From: Virgibacillus sp. SK37
GTDB lineage: Bacteria > Bacillota > Bacilli > Bacillales > Amphibacillaceae
Length of the DNA: 64,000 nt
Direction: 5' to 3'
Assembly (NCBI RefSeq): GCF_000725285.1
Contig: NZ_CP007161.1
Location: 2,146,213-2,210,212 of the forward strand
In this document: positions 9,582 through 18,575 of the stretch, piece by piece
Position numbering within the stretch: position 1 is the first letter of the stretch
How the letters are laid out: each line of letters opens with the position of its first letter
Program-made: the position numbers and the translations under genes
Notes under the pieces: model-generated
The model's input: only the letters and a program-made list of their open reading frames with translations
What the model was told of the DNA's origin: nothing
Database searches by the model: none

Positions 9582-10343
9582 CTATAAACCTCCATAACGT
9601 CTCTTGCGTTGCTGATAATCCCGGAGTGCCTGTTGAAAAATTTCCTCATTAAAATCAGGCCATAGGACATCGGTGAACCAAAATTCCGTATAAGCCAGTT
9701 GCCACAACAAGAAATTACTTAAACGTTGTTCACCACTAGTACGGATTAACAAATCTGGATCGCAAAAGTCCTTTGTATATAAATAGTTGGAGAAACTACT
9801 TTCATCTAATTTATCGACATTAATTTTATTCGTATCGACATCTGACAAAATTTGTTTAATTGCCTGCATTATTTCATATCTACTACCATAGTTTAAAGCA
9901 AAGTTTAGGATTAATCCATTATTATCAGCAGTTTTATCTTTTGCGTATTGAACTGCTTCTTTTGTATGTTCAGGTAGTGCGTCAAAATCGCCAATTGTTT
10001 CGATTCGGACGTTTTTCTCCATAAGTTCCGGTAAGTAAATATGTAAGAATTCCTTTGGAAGCTTCATTAGGAATTCAACTTCCGGTTTAGGTCTTTTCCA
10101 ATTCTCTGTTGAAAAAGCATACAAAGTGAGAATCTTGACATTAAATTTACAAGCTTCACGAACTATTTTAATAACAGAATTGACACCTTCTTTGTGACCT
10201 GCTATGCGAGGTAATGCACGTTTCTTTGCCCATCTGCCATTTCCGTCCATAATGATAGCAACATGATTTGGTATATTTTCCAAATCATTATGTGCAGAAG
10301 TTTCTTCTTGTTTATTTTTAAAAAAAGGAAGTTTCATTGACAT
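9582..10343 (-). CDS. uppS: Undecaprenyl (di-trans,poly-cis) diphosphate synthase UppS
   Basis: UppS extends farnesyl diphosphate with eight isopentenyl units to make the C55 carrier for cell-wall precursors. The 253-residue cytosolic protein shows VAIIMDGNGRWAKKRALPRI with the catalytic Asp, then GHKEGVNSV, YAFSTENWKRP, and the C-terminal LLIRTSGEQRLSNFLLWQ, all hallmarks of cis-prenyltransferases. The ATG at 10343 follows GGAGG by 7 nt. A terminator after frr and a promoter candidate (10476-10503) suggest uppS-cdsA-rseP can be transcribed on its own. Confidence 0.98.
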   Translation of the reverse strand: MSMKLPFFKNKQEETSAHNDLENIPNHVAIIMDGNGRWAKKRALPRIAGHKEGVNSVIKIVREACKFNVKILTLYAFSTENWKRPKPEVEFLMKLPKEFLHIYLPELMEKNVRIETIGDFDALPEHTKEAVQYAKDKTADNNGLILNFALNYGSRYEIMQAIKQILSDVDTNKINVDKLDESSFSNYLYTKDFCDPDLLIRTSGEQRLSNFLLWQLAYTEFWFTDVLWPDFNEEIFQQALRDYQQRKRRYGGL

Positions 10344-10475
10344 AGTTTGTCCTCCGAATGCAGTTGATTTTCCGTATGTTTTCTTATAATTATAATCAAT
10401 ATGTAATAAAAAAAGATTATATTACAACTATAGTATTTTGGATGAATCAACATTATATCATTAAAACCATTATTT

Positions 10476-10503
10476 ATTATAACGATTTTCGTTCTAAAAA
10501 CAA
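10476..10503 (-). promoter_or_regulatory. Candidate sigma-A promoter for uppS-cdsA-rseP
   Basis: The minus strand has TTGTTT (10498-10503) and a perfect TATAAT (10476-10481) separated by 16 nt. The -35 overlaps the T-run of the frr terminator, so the promoter starts where the upstream transcript ends. It would give a leader of about 125 nt before uppS. Confidence 0.5.
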
Positions 10504-10504
10504 A

Positions 10505-10526
10505 AGCCCCCTTAAACAAGAGGGCT
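10505..10526 (-). terminator. Intrinsic terminator of frr
   Basis: On the minus strand AGCCCTCTT and AAGGGGGCT form a 9-bp stem (one G-U) with a 4-nt loop, followed by TTTGTTTTT. It lies 28 nt after the frr stop codon, so the rpsB-tsf-pyrH-frr transcripts probably end here. Confidence 0.85.
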
Positions 10527-10554
10527 ACTACATGTTATTTTACATGGTTTATGT

Positions 10555-11100
10555 TTAAACTTCCAGAATTTCTTTTTCTTTTTCTTTAGCTAATTGGTCA
10601 ACCTCTGCGATGAATTTATCGGTAAGTTTTTGAACATCATCCTGGGCATTTCGTAAGTCGTCCTCAGGTAAGTCACTTTCCTTCTTCAATTGATCGTTTG
10701 CATCACGGCGTACGTTTCTAATTTGCACACGTGACTCTTCAGCAAATTTACCAACAACTTTAACCAAATCTCTTCTTCTCTCTTCCGTTAGAGCTGGTAT
10801 ATTAATACGGATAACATTACCATCACTGGAAGGCGAGAGTCCTAAATCAGCTTTTTGAATTGCTTTCTCAACCTCTGAGATCGCTGATTTATCATATGGT
10901 GTGATGACTAGCAATCTTGCTTCCGGAGCTGATACAGAGGCAAGTTGATTTAATGGTGTGGATGCACCATAATAGTCGACATAAACACTATCCAGTAAAC
11001 TCGGGTTTGCTCTTCCAGCACGTACCGTTGCCAAGTTCTTTGAAAAAGCCTGTACTGCTTGTTTCATTTTATCTTTTGTTTGGTTCATAATTGTATCCAA
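10555..11100 (-). CDS. frr: Ribosome recycling factor Frr
   Basis: Frr splits the post-termination ribosome together with EF-G. The 181-residue protein carries the strongly conserved [34 protein letters not shown] and [12 protein letters not shown] blocks and an N- plus C-terminal three-helix bundle. The most upstream usable start is TTG at 11100, which gives an N-terminus of the same length as in B. subtilis ([12 protein letters not shown]); an ATG lies five codons in. It follows pyrH by 2 nt, the standard arrangement. Confidence 0.97.
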   Translation of the reverse strand: MDTIMNQTKDKMKQAVQAFSKNLATVRAGRANPSLLDSVYVDYYGASTPLNQLASVSAPEARLLVITPYDKSAISEVEKAIQKADLGLSPSSDGNVIRINIPALTEERRRDLVKVVGKFAEESRVQIRNVRRDANDQLKKESDLPEDDLRNAQDDVQKLTDKFIAEVDQLAKEKEKEILEV

Positions 11101-11102
11101 AA

Positions 11103-11966
<864 letters not shown>

Positions 11967-11978
11967 CATCTCATACTA

Positions 11979-12863
11979 TTATTTTTTAATTTGACTCATT
12001 ACTTCATCAGCAAAGTTCTCTTCACGTTTTTCCATGCCTTCTCCGACTTCATAACGAATAAATGTTTTAACGGCAGCGCCTTTATCAGCAACATACTTCT
12101 TAACCTTTTGATCTGGATCTTTAACAAAGCTCTGTTCAAGCAAGCAAATTTCTTCAAAGTATTTGCCAAGACGGCCTTCTACCATTTTCTCAACAATTTT
12201 CTCTGGTTTTCCTTCATTTAGTGCTTGAGTCTTTAATACTTCTCTTTCATGATTTACTTCTTCTTCAGAAACAGCATCACGAGAAACATAACGAGGGTTT
12301 ACAGCAGCTACGTGCATTGCCACATCTTTAGCTACCTGGTCATCATTTGAGCCTTCTAACAATGTTAGTACGCCAATACGCCCACCCATGTGCAGGTATT
12401 CACCAAATACATCGTTATCCGTTTTATTTATTACAGTAAAACGACGCAATGAAATTTTTTCACCAATTTTAGCTACAGCTGAATTGATGTATGTTTCAAC
12501 AGTTTCTCCTTCACCATGAAGCTTTTGTTGTAGAGCTTCTTCAACTGTTTCCGGCTGATGCTTAACAATGTGGCTTCCTAATTCAGAAAGTAATTGTTTA
12601 AATTGCTCATTTTTAGTAACAAAATCAGTTTCACAATTTACTTCTAATAATACTGCGCTGTTGCCATCTACTGCAATATAAGTAGAGCCTTCAGCTGCAA
12701 TACGGTCAGCCTTCTTAGCAGCTTTTGCAATTCCTTTTTCTCGCAAGTAATCAACAGCTTTATCCAGATTACCATCCGTTTCCTGTAGAGCTTTCTTACA
12801 ATCCATCATACCTGCACCAGTTTTTTCACGTAGTTCTTTTACCATTTTAGCAGTAATAGCCAT
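11979..12863 (-). CDS. tsf: Elongation factor Ts
   Basis: EF-Ts exchanges GDP for GTP on EF-Tu. The 294-residue protein starts with a UBA-like N-domain ([19 protein letters not shown]) followed by the diagnostic [13 protein letters not shown] and [15 protein letters not shown], with a C-terminal module ending DEVMSQIKK. Length matches the Bacillus family. ATG at 12863 follows a good AGGAGG-type site. An intrinsic terminator-like hairpin lies between rpsB and this gene, as is common for ribosomal protein/elongation factor pairs. Confidence 0.98.
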   Translation of the reverse strand: MAITAKMVKELREKTGAGMMDCKKALQETDGNLDKAVDYLREKGIAKAAKKADRIAAEGSTYIAVDGNSAVLLEVNCETDFVTKNEQFKQLLSELGSHIVKHQPETVEEALQQKLHGEGETVETYINSAVAKIGEKISLRRFTVINKTDNDVFGEYLHMGGRIGVLTLLEGSNDDQVAKDVAMHVAAVNPRYVSRDAVSEEEVNHEREVLKTQALNEGKPEKIVEKMVEGRLGKYFEEICLLEQSFVKDPDQKVKKYVADKGAAVKTFIRYEVGEGMEKREENFADEVMSQIKK

Positions 12864-12918
12864 AGTATATCCTCCTTGTGTATAATCCTAATTTTAAAAA
12901 GAAATCTTCGTAAAAAAG

Positions 12919-12948
12919 GTGATAAAAGGCTCTCATCCTCTTATCACC
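12919..12948 (-). terminator. Intrinsic terminator/attenuator between rpsB and tsf
   Basis: On the minus strand GGTGATAA and TTATCACC form an 8-bp stem around a 14-nt loop, followed at once by six T residues. It starts 16 nt after the rpsB stop. Partial read-through would give more rpsB than tsf transcript. Confidence 0.75.
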
Positions 12949-12964
12949 CTCCACCTTTTAATAA

Positions 12965-13720
12965 TTACTCTTGATTTGAATCAGAATCAGACTCAGCAAC
13001 AGCAACAGGTTCTTCTGCCTGAACTTCTTCTGTCTCTTCGCCTTGTTTCACTTCTAAAATAGCATCTGCCATTTTTGAAGTCAAAAGTTTCACTGCACGA
13101 ATAGCGTCATCATTCGCTGGAATAACATAATCAATTTCATCCGGATCACAATTTGTATCTACGATTCCAATAATAGGAATATTTAATTTATGTGCCTCAG
13201 CGATCGCAATACGCTCTTTACGTGGGTCAATTACGAACAATGCGTCAGGAAGCTTGTTCATTTCTTTAATACCACCCAAGAACTTAACCAAACGATCTTT
13301 TTCTTTTAATAAGTTAACGACTTCTTTTTTCGGTAATACTTCAAAAGTTCCGTCTTCTTCCATACGTTCAATATCTTTTAAACGTTGGATACGCTTGCGG
13401 ATTGTTTGGAAGTTAGTAAGAGTACCACCCAACCAACGTTGATTCACGTAATACATACCTGAACGAGTAGCTTCATCACGTACAGAGTCCTGAGCCTGTT
13501 TCTTTGTACCAACAAACAGAACCGTACCGCCATTTGCAGCGATATCCTTTACGTAGTTGTAAGCCTCGTCTACCTTCTTAACGGTTTTTTGTAAATCGAT
13601 AATATAAATACCGTTACGTTCTGTGAAGATATATTTCTTCATCTTCGGGTTCCAGCGGCGAGTCTGATGTCCAAAATGTACACCAGCTTCTAATAGCTGT
13701 TTCATTGAAATTGCTGACAT
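12965..13720 (-). CDS. rpsB: 30S ribosomal protein S2
   Basis: The 251-residue protein begins [23 protein letters not shown] and contains [23 protein letters not shown] and [15 protein letters not shown], all S2 signatures, with the usual coiled-coil insertion ([15 protein letters not shown] ...). The acidic, low-complexity tail is typical of Bacillus S2. ATG at 13720 is preceded by TAGGAGGAAATTATT. A good sigma-A promoter lies about 120 nt upstream. Confidence 0.99.
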   Translation of the reverse strand: MSAISMKQLLEAGVHFGHQTRRWNPKMKKYIFTERNGIYIIDLQKTVKKVDEAYNYVKDIAANGGTVLFVGTKKQAQDSVRDEATRSGMYYVNQRWLGGTLTNFQTIRKRIQRLKDIERMEEDGTFEVLPKKEVVNLLKEKDRLVKFLGGIKEMNKLPDALFVIDPRKERIAIAEAHKLNIPIIGIVDTNCDPDEIDYVIPANDDAIRAVKLLTSKMADAILEVKQGEETEEVQAEEPVAVAESDSDSNQE

Positions 13721-13837
13721 AATAATTTCCTCCTAATGGTTTTTTCCTCCGTTAAGATCATTTTTGTATAAATACCCTCTCTTAAAAGCTGGCACCACAT
13801 ATACAAATCACTAAACGTGTGTTTTTATTACATGTTT

Positions 13838-13866
13838 ATTCTACATAAACATAGTATTTACACCAA
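13838..13866 (-). promoter_or_regulatory. Sigma-A promoter of rpsB
   Basis: The minus strand has TTGGTG (13861-13866), a 17-nt spacer and TAGAAT (13838-13843). The predicted transcript has a leader of about 110 nt before rpsB that could hold autoregulatory structure; I could not assign a known leader family. The promoter separates ribosomal genes from the upstream fla/che operon. Confidence 0.6.
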
Positions 13867-13909
13867 AAATTAATATATCATAATGTTTGATGAGAATCAA
13901 GTGTAACTG

Positions 13910-14344
13910 TTAACTTTTTGCATGTAATTTAATAACTAATGCTGCTTCTGTCTTACCACAGTCCAATTGTTTTGCTATTTCTTCTGCTGTGTAACCGTTT
14001 TGATATAATTGAAGGATTCTCGCCTGTAATGAAGCCACCATTTTATCTTCCGGCATTTCTTGATGCGGAGCATAGAATGGTTGATCCGTTTCGTCTGAGT
14101 GTGGAAGATTAGATACTTTCTCATCTGTGTTTTTTTGTTTGTTTTCTTCAGGAATATTGTTCAACGTTTTTTGTAAATACTCATTTTCCGCTTTAATTTC
14201 TTCCAGATATGTATCAAATAAGTCCATTATCTCAGAGGGGGATTGTACTTGTTGGAGTGTGTTTATCTTCTTAATAAGTTGAAAAATTATTATGAACGTT
14301 AATATATGTAATAGAAAACTAATAAATAGTAAAAATGAAACCAT
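13910..14344 (-). CDS. swrB: SwrB/YlxL-like membrane protein at the end of the fla/che operon
   Basis: The 144-residue protein has one N-terminal membrane segment (about 2-25, MVSFLLFISFLLHILTFIII), a charged middle region predicted to be coiled coil (about 40-70) and a C-terminal helical motif YTAEEIAKQLDCGKTEAALVIKL. This layout and the position between sigD and rpsB match SwrB (YlxL) of B. subtilis, which promotes flagellar basal body assembly and SigD activity. Sequence conservation in this family is low, so the name rests on topology, the C-terminal motif and synteny. Confidence 0.75.
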   Translation of the reverse strand: MVSFLLFISFLLHILTFIIIFQLIKKINTLQQVQSPSEIMDLFDTYLEEIKAENEYLQKTLNNIPEENKQKNTDEKVSNLPHSDETDQPFYAPHQEMPEDKMVASLQARILQLYQNGYTAEEIAKQLDCGKTEAALVIKLHAKS

Positions 14345-14355
14345 ATAAATCCCTT

Positions 14356-14661
14356 CTATCCCTTAAAATCCACTTTGGTTCCTAAGTAAGGATGCTTATC
14401 CAAAGTATTTATTTCTCTATGACCATTTCTTGTTTCTTCCATGGTCTTATGATGATTCTCTTGAGAATGCTTATTGCCCATTATTTTCCTTTGTAGTTCT
14501 GTATTATTCACACGGGTTTGCTTTTTTACTTCCCTTTTTAATTGAGATTCTGTCAATAAATGTTGAGTATGCTGGGGCTGTTTGTGTAATTGGTCCTGAA
14601 GTTTACCAGCTTCCATTGTTCTTGGTAATGCAACCTGCAATTCTATCGATTTCCAGCTCAT
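14356..14661 (-). CDS. Small conserved-looking protein of the sigD operon, unknown function
   Basis: A 101-residue hydrophilic protein beginning MSWKSIELQVALPRT and ending HPYLGTKVDFKG. It is rich in Gln, Lys, Glu and His, probably mostly helical, with no membrane segment or signal peptide. I choose ATG at 14661 because GGTGGAG lies close upstream; the 16 extra codons before it lack a site. It sits between the fapA-like pseudogene and swrB, so it is presumably transcribed with the flagellar genes. From memory, similar short proteins occur at this place in other Bacillaceae, but I know of no established function. Confidence 0.65.
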   Translation of the reverse strand: MSWKSIELQVALPRTMEAGKLQDQLHKQPQHTQHLLTESQLKREVKKQTRVNNTELQRKIMGNKHSQENHHKTMEETRNGHREINTLDKHPYLGTKVDFKG

Positions 14662-14680
14662 CGTCTCTCCACCCATTTCA

Positions 14681-16049
14681 TTAAAATAAAGGAAGAATGT
14701 TGACCTCATTATCTTTTAAAGATACTTTTACATAGTGTTGATTTGCATCGATCGTACGTTGGTATTTTCCAAAGGCAACAGTAACATTTGCATATAGATT
14801 ATTCCGAACAACTAAAGATGCCTCTCTGTTCTTGTCTTCCTCAAATCCTATTTCCAGCAATAATTGATTGATATCTTCTAATTGTTTGTTAACTATTAAT
14901 AGAGAGTTTTTCTGCTTTAACTCCATAATACGTATCTTTGGATTATTTGTATAACCTCTTGCTTTTAATTCATTCCCTAATATTAATAGCTTCTCTTTCT
15001 TCTCGTTCAATTCCTGCTTCGTGTTAAATAATTGTTGTTTCTTCTCTTCCAGAAGGTAGTTTAGTCCAAGTACAATTTCTGTTTTTGTATTCATACGATT
15101 GCCCGCATCACGAACCTCAATCGAAGCTCCTCCTATAATTCTTCCACCAATAATATGACCTCTCTGGCAAAAAATTTGCTCCCTCGCAGTAATGTCACTG
15201 TGCAGTATGGAATTTTCAACATACAAATCCTTGCCTGCATGAACAATCCCTTGATTTATATATACCCAATATAAATATTTTCTCCTGCTTTTAACAAACC
15301 TTTTTCAATTCCTGCCAAACCTTCCGAAATTGTAATTGATCCATCTGCTATGATTGTAGCAGCTTCTACCATTCCAAAGATAGTGATATCTCCTTTGGCT
15401 TTTACTCGATACCCTGAAGGTACATCCCCATGGATGTGGATAGAACCGGTAAAATCAAGATTTCCTTCTTTCAAGGATAGCGTTTCATGCACTTCAAATA
15501 TTGGCTGTACTTGTTTTTCCTTATCTATTACACATAACTGTCCAAAGGTTGCTGCGTAGTAGGTTTGTTCTAAACTCTTAAAAACTACATTCTTACCTGC
15601 TTTGCATATAGGGGCTTTGCCGGGTTCAGCAGGTATAGAGTTACCATACACATCCATGCCATCCATGCCAGCTCTTGGAGGGCTAATTGTGGCCAGCTTT
15701 TCTCCAACCTCGACAGAAGGTATCTGCATCACATCGCGAAAATTCCAATTGTCAGTTCGGTTAATTTCACGACTCCTGTTATGATAGTAAACCAACTCGC
15801 CATCTTCCCCGTTTTGTGGTCGGGTTCCTTCCGCTAAGGTGATAGGTAACTTACAGGTTGAAATAGAAGTATCAAATAAGTGAAGTGCTTCTTCAAGAAT
15901 TCCATAACTAATATGTTGCTCCTCAAGCAATTTTCTAATTTGGGAGGTTTCTACAAAGTATTAGGTTGAGCCAACTTCCTACAGTTAAGTACAACCGTCA
16001 TTTTATCTTTCGAAACAGTTAGGTACAAATATTTCAAAATGTCTTCCAT
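14681..16049 (-). pseudogene. Broken FapA/DUF342-family gene (two frameshifts)
   Basis: Three consecutive pieces in different frames read as one FapA-like (DUF342) protein. Piece 1 starts at ATG 16049 after AGAGGTG (MEDILKYLYLTVSKDKM ...) and hits a stop near 15955. Piece 2 (about 15960-15256) reads QIRKLLEEQHISYGI through the repeated VKAKGDITIFGMVEA beta-helix part and stops after NIYIGYI. Piece 3 (from about 15255 to 14681) continues NQGIVHAGKDLYVENSILHS. The second break is at a TATATATA run (15257-15264): removing one TA restores the expected GYINQG. The first break needs one added base or two removed. Relatives carry this family after sigD; FapA has been tied to polar flagellar assembly in other bacteria. 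It is either a pseudogene, a phase-variable gene, or sequencing error. Confidence 0.8.
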
Positions 16050-16062
16050 TCCTTAACACCTC

Positions 16063-16839
16063 TTAACCCAATGCATGCAACTTTTTTAATGTACTTCTAA
16101 GTTTTAGGATTGATCTCTTATGTATTTGAGAAATTCTGGATGTTGTTAATCCTAGTACCTGACCAATTTCTGTTAGTGTTAGCTCATCATTGTAAAACAA
16201 ACTTATAACCAGTTGTTCATTTTCATTAAGTGTCTTCATTCCAGTCGCAAGCTCTTCCTTCAATTCCTTAAAGAGCAAGCTGTTTTCAGGAGTAATAGTA
16301 GTATCATCTGAAAGGGAATAACCAGCTCTTTCCTTATCATTCTCCATATCCTTTGGGTTTTCATCCATCGAAAGAAAATTTGAAAATAAGGAATCCCTTA
16401 AAACATTTTCAACCTCTTTAACAGTGAAACCGATTTTACTTGCAATCTCTTCCGTAGTAGGTTTGCGATAGAGTGATTGTTCCAGTTCCTGGGCGATCTG
16501 TTCTATCTTTTTCGTTTTTTCTCTTAAGGATCTTGGTAACCAATCTTCTTTCCTCAATCCATCCATAATGGACCCACGTATTCGAAAAGAGGCATACGTA
16601 TCGAATTTTAAATCTCTGTCTGGCTCAAATTTGTTTAAAGCATCGTATAACCCCAATGTTGCAAAGCTTTTAATATCATCCTTACTTACATTGCTTGGTA
16701 AATGACTTGAGATTCGTTCAACATGGAAACTGATAAGATACGTATAATGTTGAATTAATTCGTTTGCGGTCGCATTTGATTTATGTTTATACCAGTCATC
16801 CCACAGTTGTTGTTCATGAGATAAATTATATTCTGTCAT
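16063..16839 (-). CDS. sigD: RNA polymerase sigma factor SigD (sigma-28, FliA family)
   Basis: SigD directs late flagellar, chemotaxis and autolysin genes. The 258-residue protein shows region 2 (DIKSFATLGLYDALNKFEPDRDLKFDTYASFRIRGSIMDGLR), region 3 (WLPRSLREKTKKIEQ) and region 4 with the helix-turn-helix LTLTEIGQVLGLTTSRISQIHKRSI. The ATG at 16839 is chosen because a GGGGGAG site lies 7 nt upstream; the frame is open 20 codons further. It follows cheD by about 106 nt near the end of the fla/che operon, as in B. subtilis. Confidence 0.98.
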   Translation of the reverse strand: MTEYNLSHEQQLWDDWYKHKSNATANELIQHYTYLISFHVERISSHLPSNVSKDDIKSFATLGLYDALNKFEPDRDLKFDTYASFRIRGSIMDGLRKEDWLPRSLREKTKKIEQIAQELEQSLYRKPTTEEIASKIGFTVKEVENVLRDSLFSNFLSMDENPKDMENDKERAGYSLSDDTTITPENSLLFKELKEELATGMKTLNENEQLVISLFYNDELTLTEIGQVLGLTTSRISQIHKRSILKLRSTLKKLHALG

Positions 16840-16945
16840 TTTCTGCTCCCCCTTCAGCTTATATTTAAATAAGGAAAGCCTAATTTCTTTAAATATCATT
16901 TAGTTGCCTAGAAGTTGTTTATGCTTGCAGCCTATTCAAGAATGT

Positions 16946-17443
16946 TCAGATGTATATTTCTGCTTTATTCACTTTGCGGATTTTTAACTTACTTGTTGTT
17001 GGATCAAACTCAATTGTCCTACCTGAATTCCCTCCAATATCAGAAGCAATTACTGGTATTCTCAGTTTTTTTAACATTTCTATAACGGCATCACTATTTC
17101 TTGGACCGATTCGCATAATGTCTGTATTTGACGAAAACTGAAACATTTGTGCCCCACCTGCAATCTTGGCCTTAACCGCCGATTTCCTTGCACCTAACTC
17201 GAGCATCTTTTCAAGTAATAGAGGAATTGCTGTATCAGCATATTTATATTTATTAATGTTTTCTTGTTTTGCCAAGCTGGAATCAGGCAATAAGATGTGA
17301 GATAAACCAGCTATTTGATTTGTCTGATCATACATTACAACACCTACACAAGAGCCAAGACCTGCTGTTCTAATGAGATCAGGTGCCATAATGGCATTTA
17401 AATCTGCAATACCAACTTTTACTACTGTCTGAACATCATTCAT
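16946..17443 (-). CDS. cheD: Chemoreceptor glutamine deamidase CheD
   Basis: CheD deamidates receptor glutamines and stimulates CheC. The 165-residue protein carries the catalytic blocks TAGLGSCVGVVMYD (Cys) and AGLSHILLPDS (His), plus IAGGAQMF and the C-terminal GGNSGRTIEFDPTTSKLKIRK. It overlaps the end of cheC by 8 nt, so the two are translationally coupled and probably act as a complex. All expected active-site residues are present. Confidence 0.97.
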   Translation of the reverse strand: MNDVQTVVKVGIADLNAIMAPDLIRTAGLGSCVGVVMYDQTNQIAGLSHILLPDSSLAKQENINKYKYADTAIPLLLEKMLELGARKSAVKAKIAGGAQMFQFSSNTDIMRIGPRNSDAVIEMLKKLRIPVIASDIGGNSGRTIEFDPTTSKLKIRKVNKAEIYI

Positions 17444-18071
17444 TGTCCTTTACTCCCAATGCTAAGAATATTTTGTGGAAAGATTCTGGGTCAGGAAGTA
17501 AAAAGAAATTGCCCTGTATCCCTCTTTGGGAATCCGTGTTACTTATTTTAGTATCAATAACAATAGCAAAATCGGTAACCTGTGAGATCTCCAGTAAACC
17601 TACTGTCAAAATAGCCCCTGCCATATCCATACTTAGCAACGGAATAGATGGTTGCATGTTTATAGAAGTGAAATCAGACAAAGCAGTTAAATAGGACCCC
17701 GTTAATATATTTCCCGCTTCTTGAATTACAGATATTGCTAATTCATCTGGCCCTTCTTCACTTAGTAAACTTATCTTTTGGTCTCCTGTTATCTGATTAA
17801 TTAATAATTCAGCCTCTTCTATTGACAAAATTAGGTAGACGGAACCCGGAGCCTCTCCCAGAATTCGAAAAAATACAGCCACAATTAATTCTTCCGGTCC
17901 GCCAATTAAGTCCATCATTTCATCGTAGCTGACAATATTAACGGAAGGTACTTGCATATCAACTTTTTTATCCAATAGTTTAGACATAGAGGTAGCTGCA
18001 TTACCAGCTCCAATGTTTCCTATTTCACGAAGTACGTCTTTTTGTACGGATGTCAATTTAGATATATCCAT
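17436..18071 (-). CDS. cheC: CheY-P phosphatase CheC
   Basis: CheC dephosphorylates CheY-P during adaptation and binds CheD. The 211-residue protein holds both conserved phosphatase half-sites: LREIGNIGAGNAATSMSKLL near residue 15 and IQEAGNILTGSYLTALSDF near 115, each with the Glu-x-x-Asn pair. The start is ATG 4 nt after cheW. Both sites look intact, so an active phosphatase is expected, although the kinase gene that would feed it (cheA) is not in the operon. Confidence 0.97.
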   Translation of the reverse strand: MDISKLTSVQKDVLREIGNIGAGNAATSMSKLLDKKVDMQVPSVNIVSYDEMMDLIGGPEELIVAVFFRILGEAPGSVYLILSIEEAELLINQITGDQKISLLSEEGPDELAISVIQEAGNILTGSYLTALSDFTSINMQPSIPLLSMDMAGAILTVGLLEISQVTDFAIVIDTKISNTDSQRGIQGNFFLLPDPESFHKIFLALGVKDNE

Positions 18072-18075
18072 TTTT

Positions 18076-18537
18076 CTATTCCTTTACTGGCTGTATGTTA
18101 TTAACTTCCTCAGCAGATAAAACTTTTTCAAGATCCAAAAGAATAATCAATCTTTGCTCCAATTTAGCTACTCCTTCAATGTAATCAATGTCTACTGCTC
18201 CAATTACTTCGGGAGCAGGTTCAATCGTCTCCTCAGGTATATCTACTACATCGTTTGCAGCATCCACAATTAGACCTACTTCTTTATCGTCCATATTAAT
18301 AATAATTATTCGAGAGTGATCAGTAAATTCAGCTTCAGATAAACCAAATCGAATCCGGAGATCTATAATTGGGGTCACTACTCCTCTAAGATTGATTACC
18401 CCTTTTACAAAGTTAACGGTTTGAGGCACTCTCGTTATTGGTGTGATACGTTCTATTAGTCCTACTTGCTGTACAGATACTGCATACTCTTCATTGTCTA
18501 ATTGAAAAACAATCATTTTACGCGTTTTATTTTCCAT
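18076..18537 (-). CDS. cheW: Chemotaxis coupling protein CheW
   Basis: CheW bridges chemoreceptors and the histidine kinase CheA. The 153-residue protein is a single CheW SH3-like domain: VFQLDNEEYAVSVQQVGLIERI, ITRVPQTVNFVKGVINLRGVVTPIIDLRIRFG, then IGAVDIDYIEGVAKLEQRLIILLDLEKVL. The ATG at 18537 follows AAGGGAG. It directly follows cheB with a 38-nt gap; in B. subtilis the ~2 kb cheA lies between them. Confidence 0.97.
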   Translation of the reverse strand: MENKTRKMIVFQLDNEEYAVSVQQVGLIERITPITRVPQTVNFVKGVINLRGVVTPIIDLRIRFGLSEAEFTDHSRIIIINMDDKEVGLIVDAANDVVDIPEETIEPAPEVIGAVDIDYIEGVAKLEQRLIILLDLEKVLSAEEVNNIQPVKE

Positions 18538-18575
18538 TATAATTACTCCCTTATTTTTAGTTGAGCACTTTTTAC

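Noticed and set aside
10334-10519. Small minus-strand open frame between frr and uppS
   Set aside because: It covers the frr terminator and the uppS promoter, lacks a ribosome binding site and has no recognisable sequence.
15257-15264. Programmed ribosomal frameshifting in the fapA-like gene
   Set aside because: There is no slippery heptamer or downstream structure at the TATATATA run, and a second unrelated frame break exists upstream.
14681-15930. Treating 14681-15226 and 15256-15930 as two independent genes
   Set aside because: Their products join into one FapA-like protein, the starts are TTG codons without sites, and the break lies in a TA run.
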